Position numbers and translations under genes: made by a program. 64,000 bases of DNA from Rossellomorea aquimaris (GTDB taxonomy: Bacteria; Bacillota; Bacilli; Bacillales; Bacillaceae_B), in assembly GCF_001877785.1 (NCBI RefSeq), contig NZ_MINN01000074.1:124001-188000 (forward strand). Direction: 5' to 3'. The number at the start of each line of letters is the position of its first letter. Within the stretch, counting starts at the first letter, position 1. Under the pieces are notes generated by a model that made no database searches, was not told where the DNA came from, and saw only the letters and a list, made by a program, of their open reading frames with translations. Positions 6,550-16,214 of the stretch are shown here, piece after piece.

Positions 6550-9500
6550 TTAAATCCCTGCCCAGACATCCTTCCCGAACCGGCCGTCCTTCTCGAGCTG
6601 ATCGAGCCAGTTCTTCGATTCTTCCTTAGAAACACCATGAACTTCCCGGTATGCCGTACGAAGGGTATCTTCCACTTCAGGGGACATCCGGCTTCCGTCG
6701 CCGCAAATATAGAGATGTGCGCCGCGGTCGAGCAGTTCGATCAGGCGAGGGGCGTCCTCTTTCATAAGATGCTGTACATAGGTCTTCTGCTGTCCGTCCA
6801 TACGGGAAAATGCCGTATGAAGAGTGACAATGCCATTTTGTTCATCCCGCTCTAGTTCACCACGGTAGATGTAATCCTGATCACAGTGGCGGCATCCGAA
6901 ATAAAGATGTGCTTCACCAATCGGCGTTCCTTGTTCCTTCAAGCTTCGGCGCGCCTGCAGGAAGCCGCGGAACGGAGCGACGCCGGTACCAGGTCCGACC
7001 ATGATGATCGGTGTTTCGGAGTCAGCCGGCAGTTCGAAATTCGACTGCGGCGTGCGGATGAAGCATGCGATGTCTTCTCCTTTTTCCAATCTCGCCAGAT
7101 AATTGGAGGCGACACCTTCATATTCGCCCAATCTGCTCCACGCCGCATCTCTTACGACACCGACCGTGATGCTCAATTTTTCAGCATCGGCAGAAGGGGA
7201 AGAAGAGATGGAATAATATCTCGGCTTTAGGGCCGGGAGGAGTTCCATGAACCGTTCAAACGAGAGCTCGCATGCTTCGTATTTTTCCATAAAGTCGAGC
7301 ATGGAGACGCGTTTTTTCAATACCTGTTCTTGATAGACTCCTTCTTCAAGCATGGCTTCCAGTTCTTTTTTATGAGGCGGACACACGGTGTAAGCCGCCA
7401 GTTCGCGGATTTGTGCCCTGGTGGCCGCTTCCTGCAATTCCACACAGTGGGAAAGAATATCCGATAAGGAAACGGGGCGGCCGAGCGGCAGATGGGCTGC
7501 GCTCCGTCCGCTTGCCGACAGTACCACCTGGTCATTTCCTTTCAAGCCGAACCGCTTCAATACTCGGTTCACATTTCTCAGACTGTTTTTCGGAAGTACG
7601 CCCAGGTGGTCTCCTTCCTTGTAAGAAAGTCCGGCAGGCAGGGCCACCTCGATATGACGTGTGCTTCGGCCGCTGTCAGGTGACTGAAGCTCCAGGTTTT
7701 CCAGGATGTTCGTATTCACCGCTTCATAAGACTTGGCAAGCGGGGAACCGCCGATGCCGCTGACAAATTCCATGCTGAGGCTGCTGCGCTCCTTGCCGCC
7801 TTTGTTTTCAACTTTCAAACCGAATGTCTCGACGGCGTCCGACCACATAGTGTCTTTCCACTGTTCAAGCTGTTCTTCGAAGTCGCCGCTCGCATCTCCT
7901 TCGCCGCGTACGGAGAATCTTACGGCACCTTTTTCTGCGAGTTTTTCGTCGATTAATCTTGGGACATCCTGGTAGGTACTGGCCCAATTATGATCTCCGC
8001 AGCCGAACACTGCATAATGGACGCCTTCAAGTTCACCGGGCTTCACTTCCTCAAGCCACTGGACGAATTGTCCGGCGTTGCTCGGCGGCTTCCCGTTGTA
8101 GGAGGAAGTGACGATCAAGACGGCGCCCTCTGCTGGAAGACTGCCAACGCGGTCGTTTAGAGGGGAGACCTCCGTGCGTACACCGTGGAAGCTTGCCGTA
8201 TCCGCGAGCTCCTTGGCAACACCTTCTGCCGTACCGGCATCGGATCCGTAAAGGACAAGAAGGGGACGGTCATTTAGACCCGATACGACTGGAGCCTCTT
8301 GAGATCTCGTATCTTTATTCTGTGTTTTTTCACTTGAACCTGAAGCGAATAGAGAGAAATCCGCAGCGGTCTGTTCCCGCTGTTTGACTTTGATTTTAAA
8401 ATCACCCGGCTTCAGCGTCAGAGTCTGTTTGACATTAAGCTGGTAGTCCTGATCATCAATGAATTCAAAGTGCTTCAGCAGCATGGCGAGTACAAGGGTC
8501 GCCTCATGAAGGGCGAACTGCATGCCGATGCAGGCGCGCTGCCCATTGCCGAACGGCTTGTATGCATGATGAGGCACTTTTTCCGGGTTATCGAAGCGTT
8601 CTGGACGGAATTCGTCCGCATCATCTCCCCAGGCATCCCGATCCCGGTGAAGCTCAGGGATCAGAACAGTGATTCGTTCTTCCTCTTTTTTAACCGGATA
8701 CTTGCCGGCAAGGAGGGTATCCTCTTTCGCATACAGGCTGAAAGCAGGAGCCGTCGGCCATAAGCGAAGTGATTCATTCAGTATCATGCGGACATACTTC
8801 AAATCGATCACTTGTTTATAGGTCGGTGCATGCCCTGAAAATACTTGGTCCACTTCCTCGTAGGCTTTCTTTAATTTATCAGGGTTTTTCATCAAGAAGT
8901 AGAGGGCGAATGACAAGAGCCCGCTTGTTGTTTCATGCCCTGCGATCAAGAAGGTGATAATCTGGTACCGGATATTCTCATCATCCAAATTCTCTCCGGT
9001 TTCAGGATCTTTCACATTCAGCATGCGGGATAGCAGATCATTTTCTTCCTGCGATCCGTTCGCCTTCCGTTCAGCGATGATGTTGTCGACCATCGAGAAC
9101 ATCGTCTGTATATCATGTCTGTATTGACGTTTCGTCCTGACCATCAGCTTATCTTGGATGTCCAGCCTCTGAAGCTGGTGCATCGCTTCATCCATTGCAC
9201 GCACCATGCTGATGATGAAGGGATGGGGGCTCTCACGGTAAAAACTGTTGAATCGGTAGTTGAAGCCGCACAGTCCAATCGTATCAAGTGTAAGTCGAGT
9301 CATATCTTCAGGCACATCGATCTCTTCATTCGGATTCAGTCTCGCCCATTTCTGGACCAGCTGGACGCCGATGTCGATCATCATATCGTGATAATCCTTC
9401 ATCGCCCGCTGGCTGAAGGTAGGCATGAGGATGTTGTGGGCCTTGCTCCAATTTTCCTCATCGGTATGGCTCGTAAATAGTCCGTCCCCGCCGAAAGCGC

Positions 9501-9741
9501 GTACTTTTTCGAGGGCGCCTTCGATGCTTTTATCGAATCTTGACTGATCACATACCTCTTTTACCAGCTCATGCCCCGACACGATGATCGTGGAAGAAGA
9601 GGGGGTCTGGAGACGGAAGATGGGTCCCTGTTCCTCTGCGAGTTTCATGAACGACAGCGTCGGATTGTCCTTGTCGATGAGCGGTAGATGACCGAGTGGA
9701 CCGTATGTTTTTGGTTGTGGGATCGCTTCATATTTTTCCAT
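6550..9741 (-). CDS. cypB: Bifunctional cytochrome P450 / NADPH-P450 reductase, CYP102A2/A3-like
   Basis: About 1063 residues, full length for the self-sufficient CYP102A family. Heme domain first: oxygen-binding helix AGHETTSG, E-x-x-R (NESLRL), and heme-cysteine loop [10 protein letters not shown]. Next come a flavodoxin-like FMN domain ([14 protein letters not shown]) and an FAD/NADPH reductase half (RYYSISSSP for [15 protein letters not shown] for NADPH). Such enzymes hydroxylate fatty acids at sub-terminal positions. The Arg47/Tyr51 pair that holds the carboxylate in P450 BM3 is replaced ([10 protein letters not shown]), as in the Bacillus subtilis A2/A3 enzymes. I chose ATG 9741 over ATG 9750 because AAAGG lies 8-9 bases before it. 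Lies 40 bases after the TetR gene on the same strand; probably cotranscribed. Confidence 0.95.
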   Translation of the reverse strand: MEKYEAIPQPKTYGPLGHLPLIDKDNPTLSFMKLAEEQGPIFRLQTPSSSTIIVSGHELVKEVCDQSRFDKSIEGALEKVRAFGGDGLFTSHTDEENWSKAHNILMPTFSQRAMKDYHDMMIDIGVQLVQKWARLNPNEEIDVPEDMTRLTLDTIGLCGFNYRFNSFYRESPHPFIISMVRAMDEAMHQLQRLDIQDKLMVRTKRQYRHDIQTMFSMVDNIIAERKANGSQEENDLLSRMLNVKDPETGENLDDENIRYQIITFLIAGHETTSGLLSFALYFLMKNPDKLKKAYEEVDQVFSGHAPTYKQVIDLKYVRMILNESLRLWPTAPAFSLYAKEDTLLAGKYPVKKEEERITVLIPELHRDRDAWGDDADEFRPERFDNPEKVPHHAYKPFGNGQRACIGMQFALHEATLVLAMLLKHFEFIDDQDYQLNVKQTLTLKPGDFKIKVKQREQTAADFSLFASGSSEKTQNKDTRSQEAPVVSGLNDRPLLVLYGSDAGTAEGVAKELADTASFHGVRTEVSPLNDRVGSLPAEGAVLIVTSSYNGKPPSNAGQFVQWLEEVKPGELEGVHYAVFGCGDHNWASTYQDVPRLIDEKLAEKGAVRFSVRGEGDASGDFEEQLEQWKDTMWSDAVETFGLKVENKGGKERSSLSMEFVSGIGGSPLAKSYEAVNTNILENLELQSPDSGRSTRHIEVALPAGLSYKEGDHLGVLPKNSLRNVNRVLKRFGLKGNDQVVLSASGRSAAHLPLGRPVSLSDILSHCVELQEAATRAQIRELAAYTVCPPHKKELEAMLEEGVYQEQVLKKRVSMLDFMEKYEACELSFERFMELLPALKPRYYSISSSPSADAEKLSITVGVVRDAAWSRLGEYEGVASNYLARLEKGEDIACFIRTPQSNFELPADSETPIIMVGPGTGVAPFRGFLQARRSLKEQGTPIGEAHLYFGCRHCDQDYIYRGELERDEQNGIVTLHTAFSRMDGQQKTYVQHLMKEDAPRLIELLDRGAHLYICGDGSRMSPEVEDTLRTAYREVHGVSKEESKNWLDQLEKDGRFGKDVWAGI

Positions 9742-9781
9742 TGAAAACATCCTTTCAAATCATGATAGACAGTACAAATGA

Positions 9782-10423
9782 TTATTTGATGAAGTTTGCC
9801 CGCAGGCTGTGTTTGATCATTTCTTTCCATTGTGTTTCGTCTTTTGTGACAGATGAGAAAGGGCTCAGGATATGGGGGGCTGCCTGCTGATAGGAAACGG
9901 ATGACAAGAGCATCACGATGAGCTCCTCCGGGTCTTGGTCGGCCAGCACTCCAGTTTCTATCCCCTTTACGATAAATGGATAACTCTGTTCATGGAAAGG
10001 CTTGATCAATAGTTCGAATAAATGATCGAACCTTTCGCCTTTTTGAATGCTTTCATTCATGACAAATAAACTGAACTCCCGATGCTCAAACGTCATTTCG
10101 ACCAACTTGTCAAATAGCTCACCGAGGAGCTGCCTCATATCAGCAGAATCCTGTACTGCTTCCAAATCAAAGTCATTAATTTCGAGGACTTCCCCGGAAA
10201 GCTTCAGGATGACGGCCTTCCACAGGTCCATCTTAGAACCGAAGTGGTACTTGATCAGCGCCATGTTCACATTCGCATCCGCCGCAATCTCACGCAGGCT
10301 CGTTTCCTCGAACCCTTTCGTAGAAAACAGCTTCGTGGCAGAGTCAAGCAATTGTCCTCTGGCCACTTCCTTATTCAGACGGGGTCTCCCCGGCGCCCTT
10401 TTTTGTTCATTGGATTGAGTCAT
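9782..10423 (-). CDS. TetR-family repressor, FatR/Bm3R1-like
   Basis: 213 residues. N-terminal helix-turn-helix (QLLDSATKLFSTKGFEETSL, IAADANVNMALIKYHFGSK) is standard TetR. It sits immediately upstream of, and in the same direction as, the CYP102A gene, the arrangement of FatR-CypB in Bacillus subtilis and Bm3R1-P450 BM3 in Priestia megaterium, where the repressor is released by fatty acids. A perfect 9-base inverted repeat lies 19 bases upstream of the start codon and is the likely operator, so the pair is probably autoregulated. Product identity is strong from context; the inducer is inferred. Confidence 0.9.
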   Translation of the reverse strand: MTQSNEQKRAPGRPRLNKEVARGQLLDSATKLFSTKGFEETSLREIAADANVNMALIKYHFGSKMDLWKAVILKLSGEVLEINDFDLEAVQDSADMRQLLGELFDKLVEMTFEHREFSLFVMNESIQKGERFDHLFELLIKPFHEQSYPFIVKGIETGVLADQDPEELIVMLLSSVSYQQAAPHILSPFSSVTKDETQWKEMIKHSLRANFIK

Positions 10424-10441
10424 AATCGAAGTTCCTTTCTC

Positions 10442-10463
10442 TAATTAATCAACCGATTAATTA
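10442..10463. promoter_or_regulatory. Candidate TetR operator upstream of the tetR-CYP102A operon
   Basis: TAATTAATC-AACC-GATTAATTA: perfect 9-base inverted repeat with a 4-base spacer, 19 bases upstream of the TetR start codon. Position and symmetry fit autoregulation of the two-gene operon. Confidence 0.7.
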
Positions 10464-10524
10464 ATATGCGTCTAGTATCGGATATCTGTAATGGAAAGTC
10501 AAACAATAACCGGATCGGGACAGA

Positions 10525-10535
10525 GGGACAGGTAC
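10525..10535 (+). repeat. GGGACAGGTAC short element
   Basis: GGGACAGGTAC preceded by GGGACAGA, followed by a G-rich stretch (to about 10600) with further GGGAC and GGGGCAGGT words, then array C. Confidence 0.5.
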
Positions 10536-10669
10536 GTTGACCCATTTTTCGGAGGCGGACGGGACGCCGGGGCAGGTGCAATGGCCTGATTTAATTTGAG
10601 TAACAGGGTCTGTTACCGTGGCACGTATACTGGACTGGGAGAGTTGGTAAAGGAGTATTTTGGTGAATT

Positions 10670-10776
10670 AAGCATAAAACTAAAAAGTCAGCATATATCC
10701 GAAAAAATCAGCATAAACTCATTTTTTTCAGCAAAAGCCAAAATAATTCAGCAAATCTATCAGAATTAAGCATGAT
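10670..10776 (+). repeat. Array C: 20-bp-period degenerate tandem repeat, keyword CAGCATAA
   Basis: Six units with the word at 10670, 10689, 10709, 10729, 10749 and 10768 (spacings 19, 20, 20, 20, 19). The words read AAGCATAA, CAGCATAT, CAGCATAA, CAGCAAAA, CAGCAAAT and AAGCATGA; filler is A- or T-rich. Same keyword as array A 7.9 kb away. Confidence 0.85.
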
Positions 10777-10832
10777 CTGAGGGTACCAGCAGGTAGTGGA
10801 AGAGATACTGAAGATTTTCACAGATGGAATTT

Positions 10833-10995
10833 AAGTCGCTTCCCGCCATTTTCGTTCCACTTTTCGTATTTACATGCGACTTTTCACAAATACACTCCAC
10901 AATCCCAAAATACATTCCACTTTCAAAGTTAGCGTTCCAATTTATCAAGGTACGTTCCATTTTCCCCGTATATCAACCAACTTGTCGATAAATCT
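10833..10995 (+). repeat. Array D: 20-bp-period degenerate tandem repeat, keyword CGTTCCAC
   Basis: Units begin at 10853, 10873, 10893, 10913, 10933, 10953 and 10974, all exactly 20 bases apart except the last (21); a weaker unit precedes at 10833. The first clear unit is CGTTCCACTTTTCGTATTTA. Most units end in TA before the next C. The last reads CAACCAACTTGTCGATAAAT. A lone unit (CGTTCCACTTTCTAATAAAT) recurs at 11079. Confidence 0.88.
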
Positions 10996-11142
10996 ATGGA
11001 CTGGCGAAATTGAACCGCGGGACCTGGCGGAGATTGAGCCGAGAGTGCTCGATGGGACGAACACATTGCCCCGAATACCGTTCCACTTTCTAATAAATCT
11101 GTATGACCAAGTGGAGGTTTTTAACGAATAGCCACCATAAAT

Positions 11143-11170
11143 AAGGACATGACAGATTCGTCATGTCCTT
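11143..11170. terminator. Hairpin, terminator of the protease gene
   Basis: Perfect 11-base stem (AAGGACATGAC / GTCATGTCCTT) with a 6-base loop, 30 bases beyond the stop of the protease on the minus strand. T-rich sequence flanks both sides, though neither run is long. Confidence 0.7.
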
Positions 11171-11200
11171 TCTTTTATCATATTCTTCCTGATTCGTTCC

Positions 11201-12442
11201 TTAACGATTCACTGTCGGGAAACCAAATCCAGAAGCATAGTCATCGCCTGCTGCTGAGCCGGAGCCGCCGAGTATATCATTATTCTTCCCGCGGTTTTGG
11301 ATTTCTGCACGGAGCTGGGCTGCAGAGAAACTAGGGTTTTCCGCCCAGATCTTTGCGGCAAGTCCCGATACATGAGGGGTTGCCATGGACGTACCGCTGA
11401 TAGTGTTGTACGTACCATCGTACCAGGTCGATTCAATCGCACGGCCCGGTGCCGAAACTTCCACATCACCCACTCCAATCACGTAGTCACCATCCGTATT
11501 TGGATTTCCGCGGGAAGAGAAATCAGCTACGCGGTAGGTTCCATTTTGCTGGACATCTTCAAGTGCTGCCACTGCAACCGCATTTTCAACTGCGCCAGGA
11601 TATCCGATCGTATTGGCGCTTGGCCCTTCATTACCTGCTGCAGCAACGACAAGCACGCCTTTGTTATAGGCATAGTTGACGGCGTCCGTGATCAAAGGAC
11701 TTTCAGAACTGGCTCCGAGGGACATGGAGATGACCGTGTTGACATTCAGGCGGTCACTTTCATCCGCAGCATACCGGATAGCAGCTGCAATGTCATCGGA
11801 GTAGCCTGATCCGCGGTCATTCAATACTTTGTAGGACCACAGTTTGGCATCCGGTGCCACCCCGTAGATCCCATCGCCAGTACCGCCGTCGGCAAGGACC
11901 GTCCCTGATACATGGGTGCCGTGTCCGTTTTTATCTTCACAAAAGTTTGTGACGAGGCTTGCTTTTCGTTGGGAGAAATCATTGCACTGCTCAACATTAT
12001 TAGCGAGATCCGGGTGCTTTTTGTTTGCTCCAGTATCAAGGACCGCCACTTTTACGCCGCTTCCGCCGGATGTAGAACTGATGCCCGCATTCTCATACAT
12101 GGCTTCGATTCCCCATGGCGTCTGATCACTCGCTGCTGATCCTGCATTCGATCCAGGCTTGGCATCCAATGATACTTCCTCGACAAGTTTAACAGATAGA
12201 TTTTTATTTTTTTGAAGAGCGTTATATTGGGCTTCTGTTACTTCGGTTGAAAAACCTTTCTGATCAAAATCCCAGCGGACACCGTAATTTTGCTTTGCGT
12301 TAACTTCTGCTTTGTCATTGGTGGATGAGATTAGAACGCGGACTTTTTCCCCTTTTGCCGTGGCATCTGCCGTACTGTTGATAGCCGGACTGACTAGAAG
12401 TGCACTCATTACGACAGTCCCAAGAATCTTTCCTACTTTCAT
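11201..12442 (-). CDS. Secreted subtilisin-like serine protease (peptidase S8)
   Basis: 413 residues. The signal peptide MKVGKILGTVVMSALLVSP is followed by an inhibitor-I9-type propeptide (KVRVLISSTNDKAEVNAKQN) and the mature domain. The catalytic triad is visible: Asp in VAVLDTGANKKHPDL, His in NGHGTHVSGTVL, Ser in ISGTSMATPHVSGLAAK; the oxyanion Asn is in VVAAAGNEGP. The catalytic domain contains CNDFSQRKASLVTNFCED, a cysteine pair that could form a disulfide, unlike classical Bacillus subtilisins. Exported endopeptidase. GAGAGGATG lies before the ATG. Monocistronic, with its own terminator; the 470-base gap upstream contains only A/T-rich DNA. Confidence 0.93.
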   Translation of the reverse strand: MKVGKILGTVVMSALLVSPAINSTADATAKGEKVRVLISSTNDKAEVNAKQNYGVRWDFDQKGFSTEVTEAQYNALQKNKNLSVKLVEEVSLDAKPGSNAGSAASDQTPWGIEAMYENAGISSTSGGSGVKVAVLDTGANKKHPDLANNVEQCNDFSQRKASLVTNFCEDKNGHGTHVSGTVLADGGTGDGIYGVAPDAKLWSYKVLNDRGSGYSDDIAAAIRYAADESDRLNVNTVISMSLGASSESPLITDAVNYAYNKGVLVVAAAGNEGPSANTIGYPGAVENAVAVAALEDVQQNGTYRVADFSSRGNPNTDGDYVIGVGDVEVSAPGRAIESTWYDGTYNTISGTSMATPHVSGLAAKIWAENPSFSAAQLRAEIQNRGKNNDILGGSGSAAGDDYASGFGFPTVNR

Positions 12443-12913
12443 TTACAACATCCTCTCCATTTTTGTTTACTGACCTTCTCCCGAAAAAAGTTCGCCTCCC
12501 CGCTCTGGTAGATTGAAAAGAATCATCTAGACCAAAGAACTATGTAGAGATCCTTACTAAAACGGATTGTAACAAAATTTAACCATTAACAGAATAGGTT
12601 GAAAATTCTTATTAATGTAAAATTATGGGATATATGAAAGTGGAATTTAGAATTTAAATGAAAGGGAGGAAAATTTTCATAAAACAGAGGCCGGACATGC
12701 GTTTTTTACGGGTATATATACCTGGATTTTCCCAACCTGATTTTGAAACCTTTTAATGGGACAGGATTTACAGGGTTTGTGCACAGCAAAAATAAATCGA
12801 TTTAATCTAAGATCATCGTAATATGGTAAAATATAGAATGTTAAGCTAACGTAAGAAACTGTCACGGCACTATTGCCGAATGTCATTCAACAATACAATA
12901 AGGAGGTGTAAAG

Positions 12914-13569
12914 GTGGCTCTAAAAGAAACACTAAACATCCTCAACGGAACAGAAATGTACAAGCACTTCAAAGAAACTCAATTTCTTGATTCTAAAAAC
13001 ATGATCCCCTTCAACGAGGCAATGTGTTACGGGGACACGTGCGAGGTTATTTTTTCAGAGGAATTTAACAACATCCGCGCGAAGGTGCATCATGTCACAC
13101 CAGCTCAATATACTGACATCACCTTGAAACCATTGCAGCCCCTCTTCAGCGGAGAGTTCGGGAGGATTGCCCTTTGGTTTGATGAGGATATGTTTTGCCA
13201 AATGAATCTCCTTACCATCCTCGCCTGGTTAGACCTTACAGTGGTCCGATCGCACTCAATATTGTGGGAGATCGCTTTCAACCTGTGGATTCTTATAGCT
13301 TGGAGGCAAAAGGGTTTGATTCCCTGTACAAAGGAGTCATGATTCTTCAATCGGACCCTTGGGAAGTCCATCCGCCTCCTTTAAACAAAGGGATTCATCT
13401 TTATTTGGACTATCTTAAGGAAGACAGTGATCTATTGGTATATATTCAGGAACACCGGGAGGTCCAGATAACAGAACTTGTGTCAGACTTAATGATGAAA
13501 TTTAAAGAGTATGGGCTGGGGGATACGCAATACTCGGAGATTATAAAAACTTATCGTCGAAATCTGTGA
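12914..13569 (+). pseudogene. DUF1835/DUF3658-family protein split by a frameshift
   Basis: A GTG at 12914 with AGGAGGTG upstream opens a frame encoding a DUF1835-like N-terminal part (MCYGDTCEVIF, then RIALWFDEDMFCQMNLLTIL). After AWLDL the frame degenerates and ends at 13342. In the next frame, YSGPIALNIVGDRFQPVDSY continues the same protein to 13569. Adding one T to the short T-run near 13232 would read LDLYSGPIAL, restoring one protein of about 218 residues. So this is one gene broken by a 1-base deletion, either real or a sequencing error. The family is uncharacterised. It precedes a Nif3-like gene. Confidence 0.75.
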
Positions 13570-13682
13570 CAACTTTTAAATTACTTGCTCAACATAGAGG
13601 CATTACTGGAAGAGGAAAGGAGTGACAATGGTGAAAAATAAATGTGCTCCATCCCTATTTTTTTTCAGAAAGGAGCCTGACA

Positions 13683-14597
13683 TTGGAAAAACTACTAAAC
13701 ATTGTCCAGCAACTGGACGAAACGTTCAAGATTAAAAGCTTCGGCAAAGATCCTGCTTTCAGCCGATATATCCCTCAGGTTTATGAAGGGAAATTTGATT
13801 GGAGAAAGAAGTTCGAGCCGGAATTCAATGAGTTATTCAACGGCTTGATGATAAAGGGAACGCCAGAGGTGAATAATATTTTTTTGGCCGTTTTCCCAAC
13901 GAAGGATGTTTTAGAAACATTCATTGAAAAAGGGGAATCCGGTGACCTGCTTTTTATGCACCATCCTTTATTGATGGAGTGCGGTGATCCGGTTGGTGAG
14001 TGGGGAAGGGGATTCGTTCCGATAGAAGAAACCCTATTGAATCGAATCAGGAGTAGAGGTCTTTCGGTGTATACATGCCACGTTCCGATGGATTATCACG
14101 AAACATTGGGGACAAGCCAGGCGATTGCGGAAGCACTGAATGTGGATATCACCGAAAGGTTCATCCATGACGATAAACACGGCTGTATTGGAATCATCGG
14201 CAATGTTCAACCAACGGATTGTGAAGATTTAATAAAACACCTCAAACATATTTTTGATATCCCCTATGTTGATTTTGAAGGACGGAAAAAAGTGATCAAC
14301 AAGGTGGCCATCGTCGCCGGCTGCGGTGATAAAACCCATTGGATGCAGCTGGCTGAAGACAAAGGGGCAGATGCTTATATCTCCGGGGAAATACACTGTC
14401 ATATTGATAGTGATTACGGGAGGAGAAGATTTGATGAAGTCATAGAGTATGCATGCAAAACAAGCATGTCTTTATTTGGCGTTTCACATTCTGCCTCCGA
14501 ATATTTAGTGAAGAAAACGTTGGTGGCTCCTTGGTTAGAGGAGAATTTTAATCTTGAAAGCGTTCATTTGATTCCGCAGAGGGATTGGTGGCTGTAA
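13683..14597 (+). CDS. Nif3-like dinuclear metal centre protein
   Basis: About 304 residues. TTG start at 13683 is chosen because AAAGGAG lies 7 bases upstream; an upstream ATG-like frame from 13644 lacks a site. The fold is indicated by LLFMHHPLLME (the metal-binding His-His), SVYTCHVPMDYH, VAIVAGCGDK, ADAYISGEIHCHI and LFGVSHSASEY, the histidine-rich strands of the Nif3/NGG1-interacting family (relatives of GTP cyclohydrolase I type 2). Molecular function of the family is unsettled. It stands downstream of the frameshifted DUF1835 gene on the same strand. Confidence 0.85.
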   Translation: MEKLLNIVQQLDETFKIKSFGKDPAFSRYIPQVYEGKFDWRKKFEPEFNELFNGLMIKGTPEVNNIFLAVFPTKDVLETFIEKGESGDLLFMHHPLLMECGDPVGEWGRGFVPIEETLLNRIRSRGLSVYTCHVPMDYHETLGTSQAIAEALNVDITERFIHDDKHGCIGIIGNVQPTDCEDLIKHLKHIFDIPYVDFEGRKKVINKVAIVAGCGDKTHWMQLAEDKGADAYISGEIHCHIDSDYGRRRFDEVIEYACKTSMSLFGVSHSASEYLVKKTLVAPWLEENFNLESVHLIPQRDWWL

Positions 14598-14756
14598 GGA
14601 ACGAGTTGAAAGATTGTGATTAAGATAGGAGTGTTTTTTATGGGGAAATACCCGAACCTAAAGATATTCACTCTCTAGTGGCAGAGGCTGCTGGAAAGTG
14701 AGTGGAGAGCGGTCTCTGCTGTTTCTTATACATTTTATAAGAAAGCGGGGACGTTT

Positions 14757-15026
14757 ATGGGATATAAAAAGGCAAGTGATGTGCTGCCGATCGAATTGGT
14801 GCAAATCATTCAGGAATATATTGACGGGGATTATTTGTTCATCCCCAGGAAAAGGGGAAATGAGCTTTCCTGGGGAGAAAAAAATGGGACAAGGCAAGCT
14901 TTTAAAGATAGAGATCAAATGATTTATAGGCATTACATTAATGGTGCTTCAAAAGAGCAACTGGCTGAAGTGTACCATTTGTCTCTCAAAAGTATCGAGA
15001 GGATCATCTATAAAGAAAAAGAATAA
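14757..15026 (+). CDS. CD3324-family small helix-turn-helix protein
   Basis: 89 residues. The sequence begins MGYKKASDVLPIELVQIIQE and continues through DGDYLFIPRK, with a C-terminal helix-turn-helix (YHLSLKSIERIIYKEKE). This is the conserved pattern of CD3324-type small proteins, related to Mor-like activators. Probably a DNA-binding regulator with unknown target. AGCGGGGA precedes the ATG. A strong terminator follows 14 bases after the stop. Confidence 0.8.
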   Translation: MGYKKASDVLPIELVQIIQEYIDGDYLFIPRKRGNELSWGEKNGTRQAFKDRDQMIYRHYINGASKEQLAEVYHLSLKSIERIIYKEKE

Positions 15027-15040
15027 GTGATTACAAGGAG

Positions 15041-15077
15041 TGTCTTATGCAGAGATAAAGCATGAGGCATTTTTTTT
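15041..15077 (+). terminator. Intrinsic terminator
   Basis: Arms TGTCTTATGC / GCATGAGGCA (with G-T pairs) around a 9-base loop, followed by eight Ts. Confidence 0.85.
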
Positions 15078-15171
15078 GCTCATTATCACTACATAACCAG
15101 ACTTTAGGGAGCGAGATAAAACCCGATGATATAAAATGGAAGTAACGAATTGAAAAGGGTGAGTCAGGAAA

Positions 15172-15666
15172 ATGGGTTATACAATCAGGAAGAGAACACA
15201 GGAAGATGTCGCTGAATTCATTAAGTGGACCTATGAAGGAGTGTATTCGTTTTACGATAATAACATTCAGGAAGAAAAAATAAATGGCTTCCTCCAAAGT
15301 GTCAATACCGACCAAATGTATTCAGTTGTAGACGGTCAAAGAGAATTGATCGGCAACTGTGAATTCTTTGATGTGGGAGAACCACCGGAAGAAATAATGG
15401 CTGTTGGCGTTCAAATGAGGCCTGATCTAACAGGAAAAGGAAATGGACTCGCATTTATCCAATCCATCATCGAACAGGCAAGAAGATTAATAGGATATAA
15501 CCATTTGGAGCTGGCGGTCGCTGAATTTAATAAACGTGCCATCCATGTTTATGAACAAGCAGGTTTTAAAAGAAAGGGAGATTTTGAGAACACAATCAGA
15601 GGTAAAGATTACAATTTCATCATTATGGAAAAGGATTGGTGTATTGTAAGGAATGGTGAACGGTAA
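15172..15666 (+). CDS. GNAT family N-acetyltransferase
   Basis: 164 residues. Acetyl-CoA-binding region QMRPDLTGKGNGLAFIQSII contains the Gln/Arg-x-x-Gly-x-Gly loop as TGKGNG, followed by LELAVAEFNKRAIHVYEQAG, the usual strand and helix near the C-terminus. It belongs to the same subgroup as the gene at 49711-50178: both share a WxYEGxYxFYD-like N-terminus and MRPDLTG. Acceptor unknown. A G-rich GGGTGAG lies before the ATG. Confidence 0.87.
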   Translation: MGYTIRKRTQEDVAEFIKWTYEGVYSFYDNNIQEEKINGFLQSVNTDQMYSVVDGQRELIGNCEFFDVGEPPEEIMAVGVQMRPDLTGKGNGLAFIQSIIEQARRLIGYNHLELAVAEFNKRAIHVYEQAGFKRKGDFENTIRGKDYNFIIMEKDWCIVRNGER

Positions 15667-15737
15667 ACAAAGAATAATCTGAAAATACCAAATGATTGTG
15701 GTAAAATTTAACTTATCAGACATATCGAGGTGACACA

Positions 15738-16139
15738 ATGAAACAATGGTTCGGATCCGCAGCTATCTGCATCAACGAGCGGAATGAAGTCCTGATGGTT
15801 CGGGGCAATGATAGTGATAGGTGGGCCATTCCGTCAGGCGGAATAGTAATAGGCGAGACGCCTGAAGATTGCTGCATCAGGGAAGTAAAAGAAGAGACAG
15901 GGTATGACGTCAGGATCCTCAAGAAACTGACTGTTAAAGAGACCGTTTTAAAAGGGATCGAAGTGCAGACCCATTATTTTAAAGTAGAGAAGCTGGGTGA
16001 TAGTGCAGGCATCAATGATCCTGATGAAACAATTGTTGAAGCAGCCTGGAAGTCATTATCGGACTTACATGATTTGGACCATATGTATCCGGAAGATGTG
16101 CAGACGATTTTGGAGTGCAGTGATTTAATTATAGATTGA
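15738..16139 (+). CDS. NUDIX hydrolase
   Basis: 133 residues. The Nudix box is complete: GGIVIGETPEDCCIREVKEE followed by TGYDV, matching G-x5-E-x7-R-E-x-x-E-E-x-G. It hydrolyses a nucleoside diphosphate linked to another group; the substrate cannot be read from the sequence. GAGGTG precedes the ATG by 7 bases. Stands alone between a GNAT gene and an alpha/beta hydrolase gene on the same strand. Confidence 0.93.
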   Translation: MKQWFGSAAICINERNEVLMVRGNDSDRWAIPSGGIVIGETPEDCCIREVKEETGYDVRILKKLTVKETVLKGIEVQTHYFKVEKLGDSAGINDPDETIVEAAWKSLSDLHDLDHMYPEDVQTILECSDLIID

Positions 16140-16214
16140 TGTGGTTAGAACTTACCTAACGTTCAGGCCTTTACAAAGAGAACTGGTCATGGACAGGTTG
16201 AAGGAAGGAATACT

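Noticed and set aside
6886..9480. Several long open frames on the plus strand inside the P450 gene
   Set aside because: They are antisense frames of a high-identity CYP102A coding region, without ribosome binding sites or recognisable products.
12443..12913. Feature in the 470-base gap between the protease and DUF1835 genes
   Set aside because: Only A/T-rich DNA with presumed divergent promoters; I see no supported small gene, repeat array or strong hairpin.
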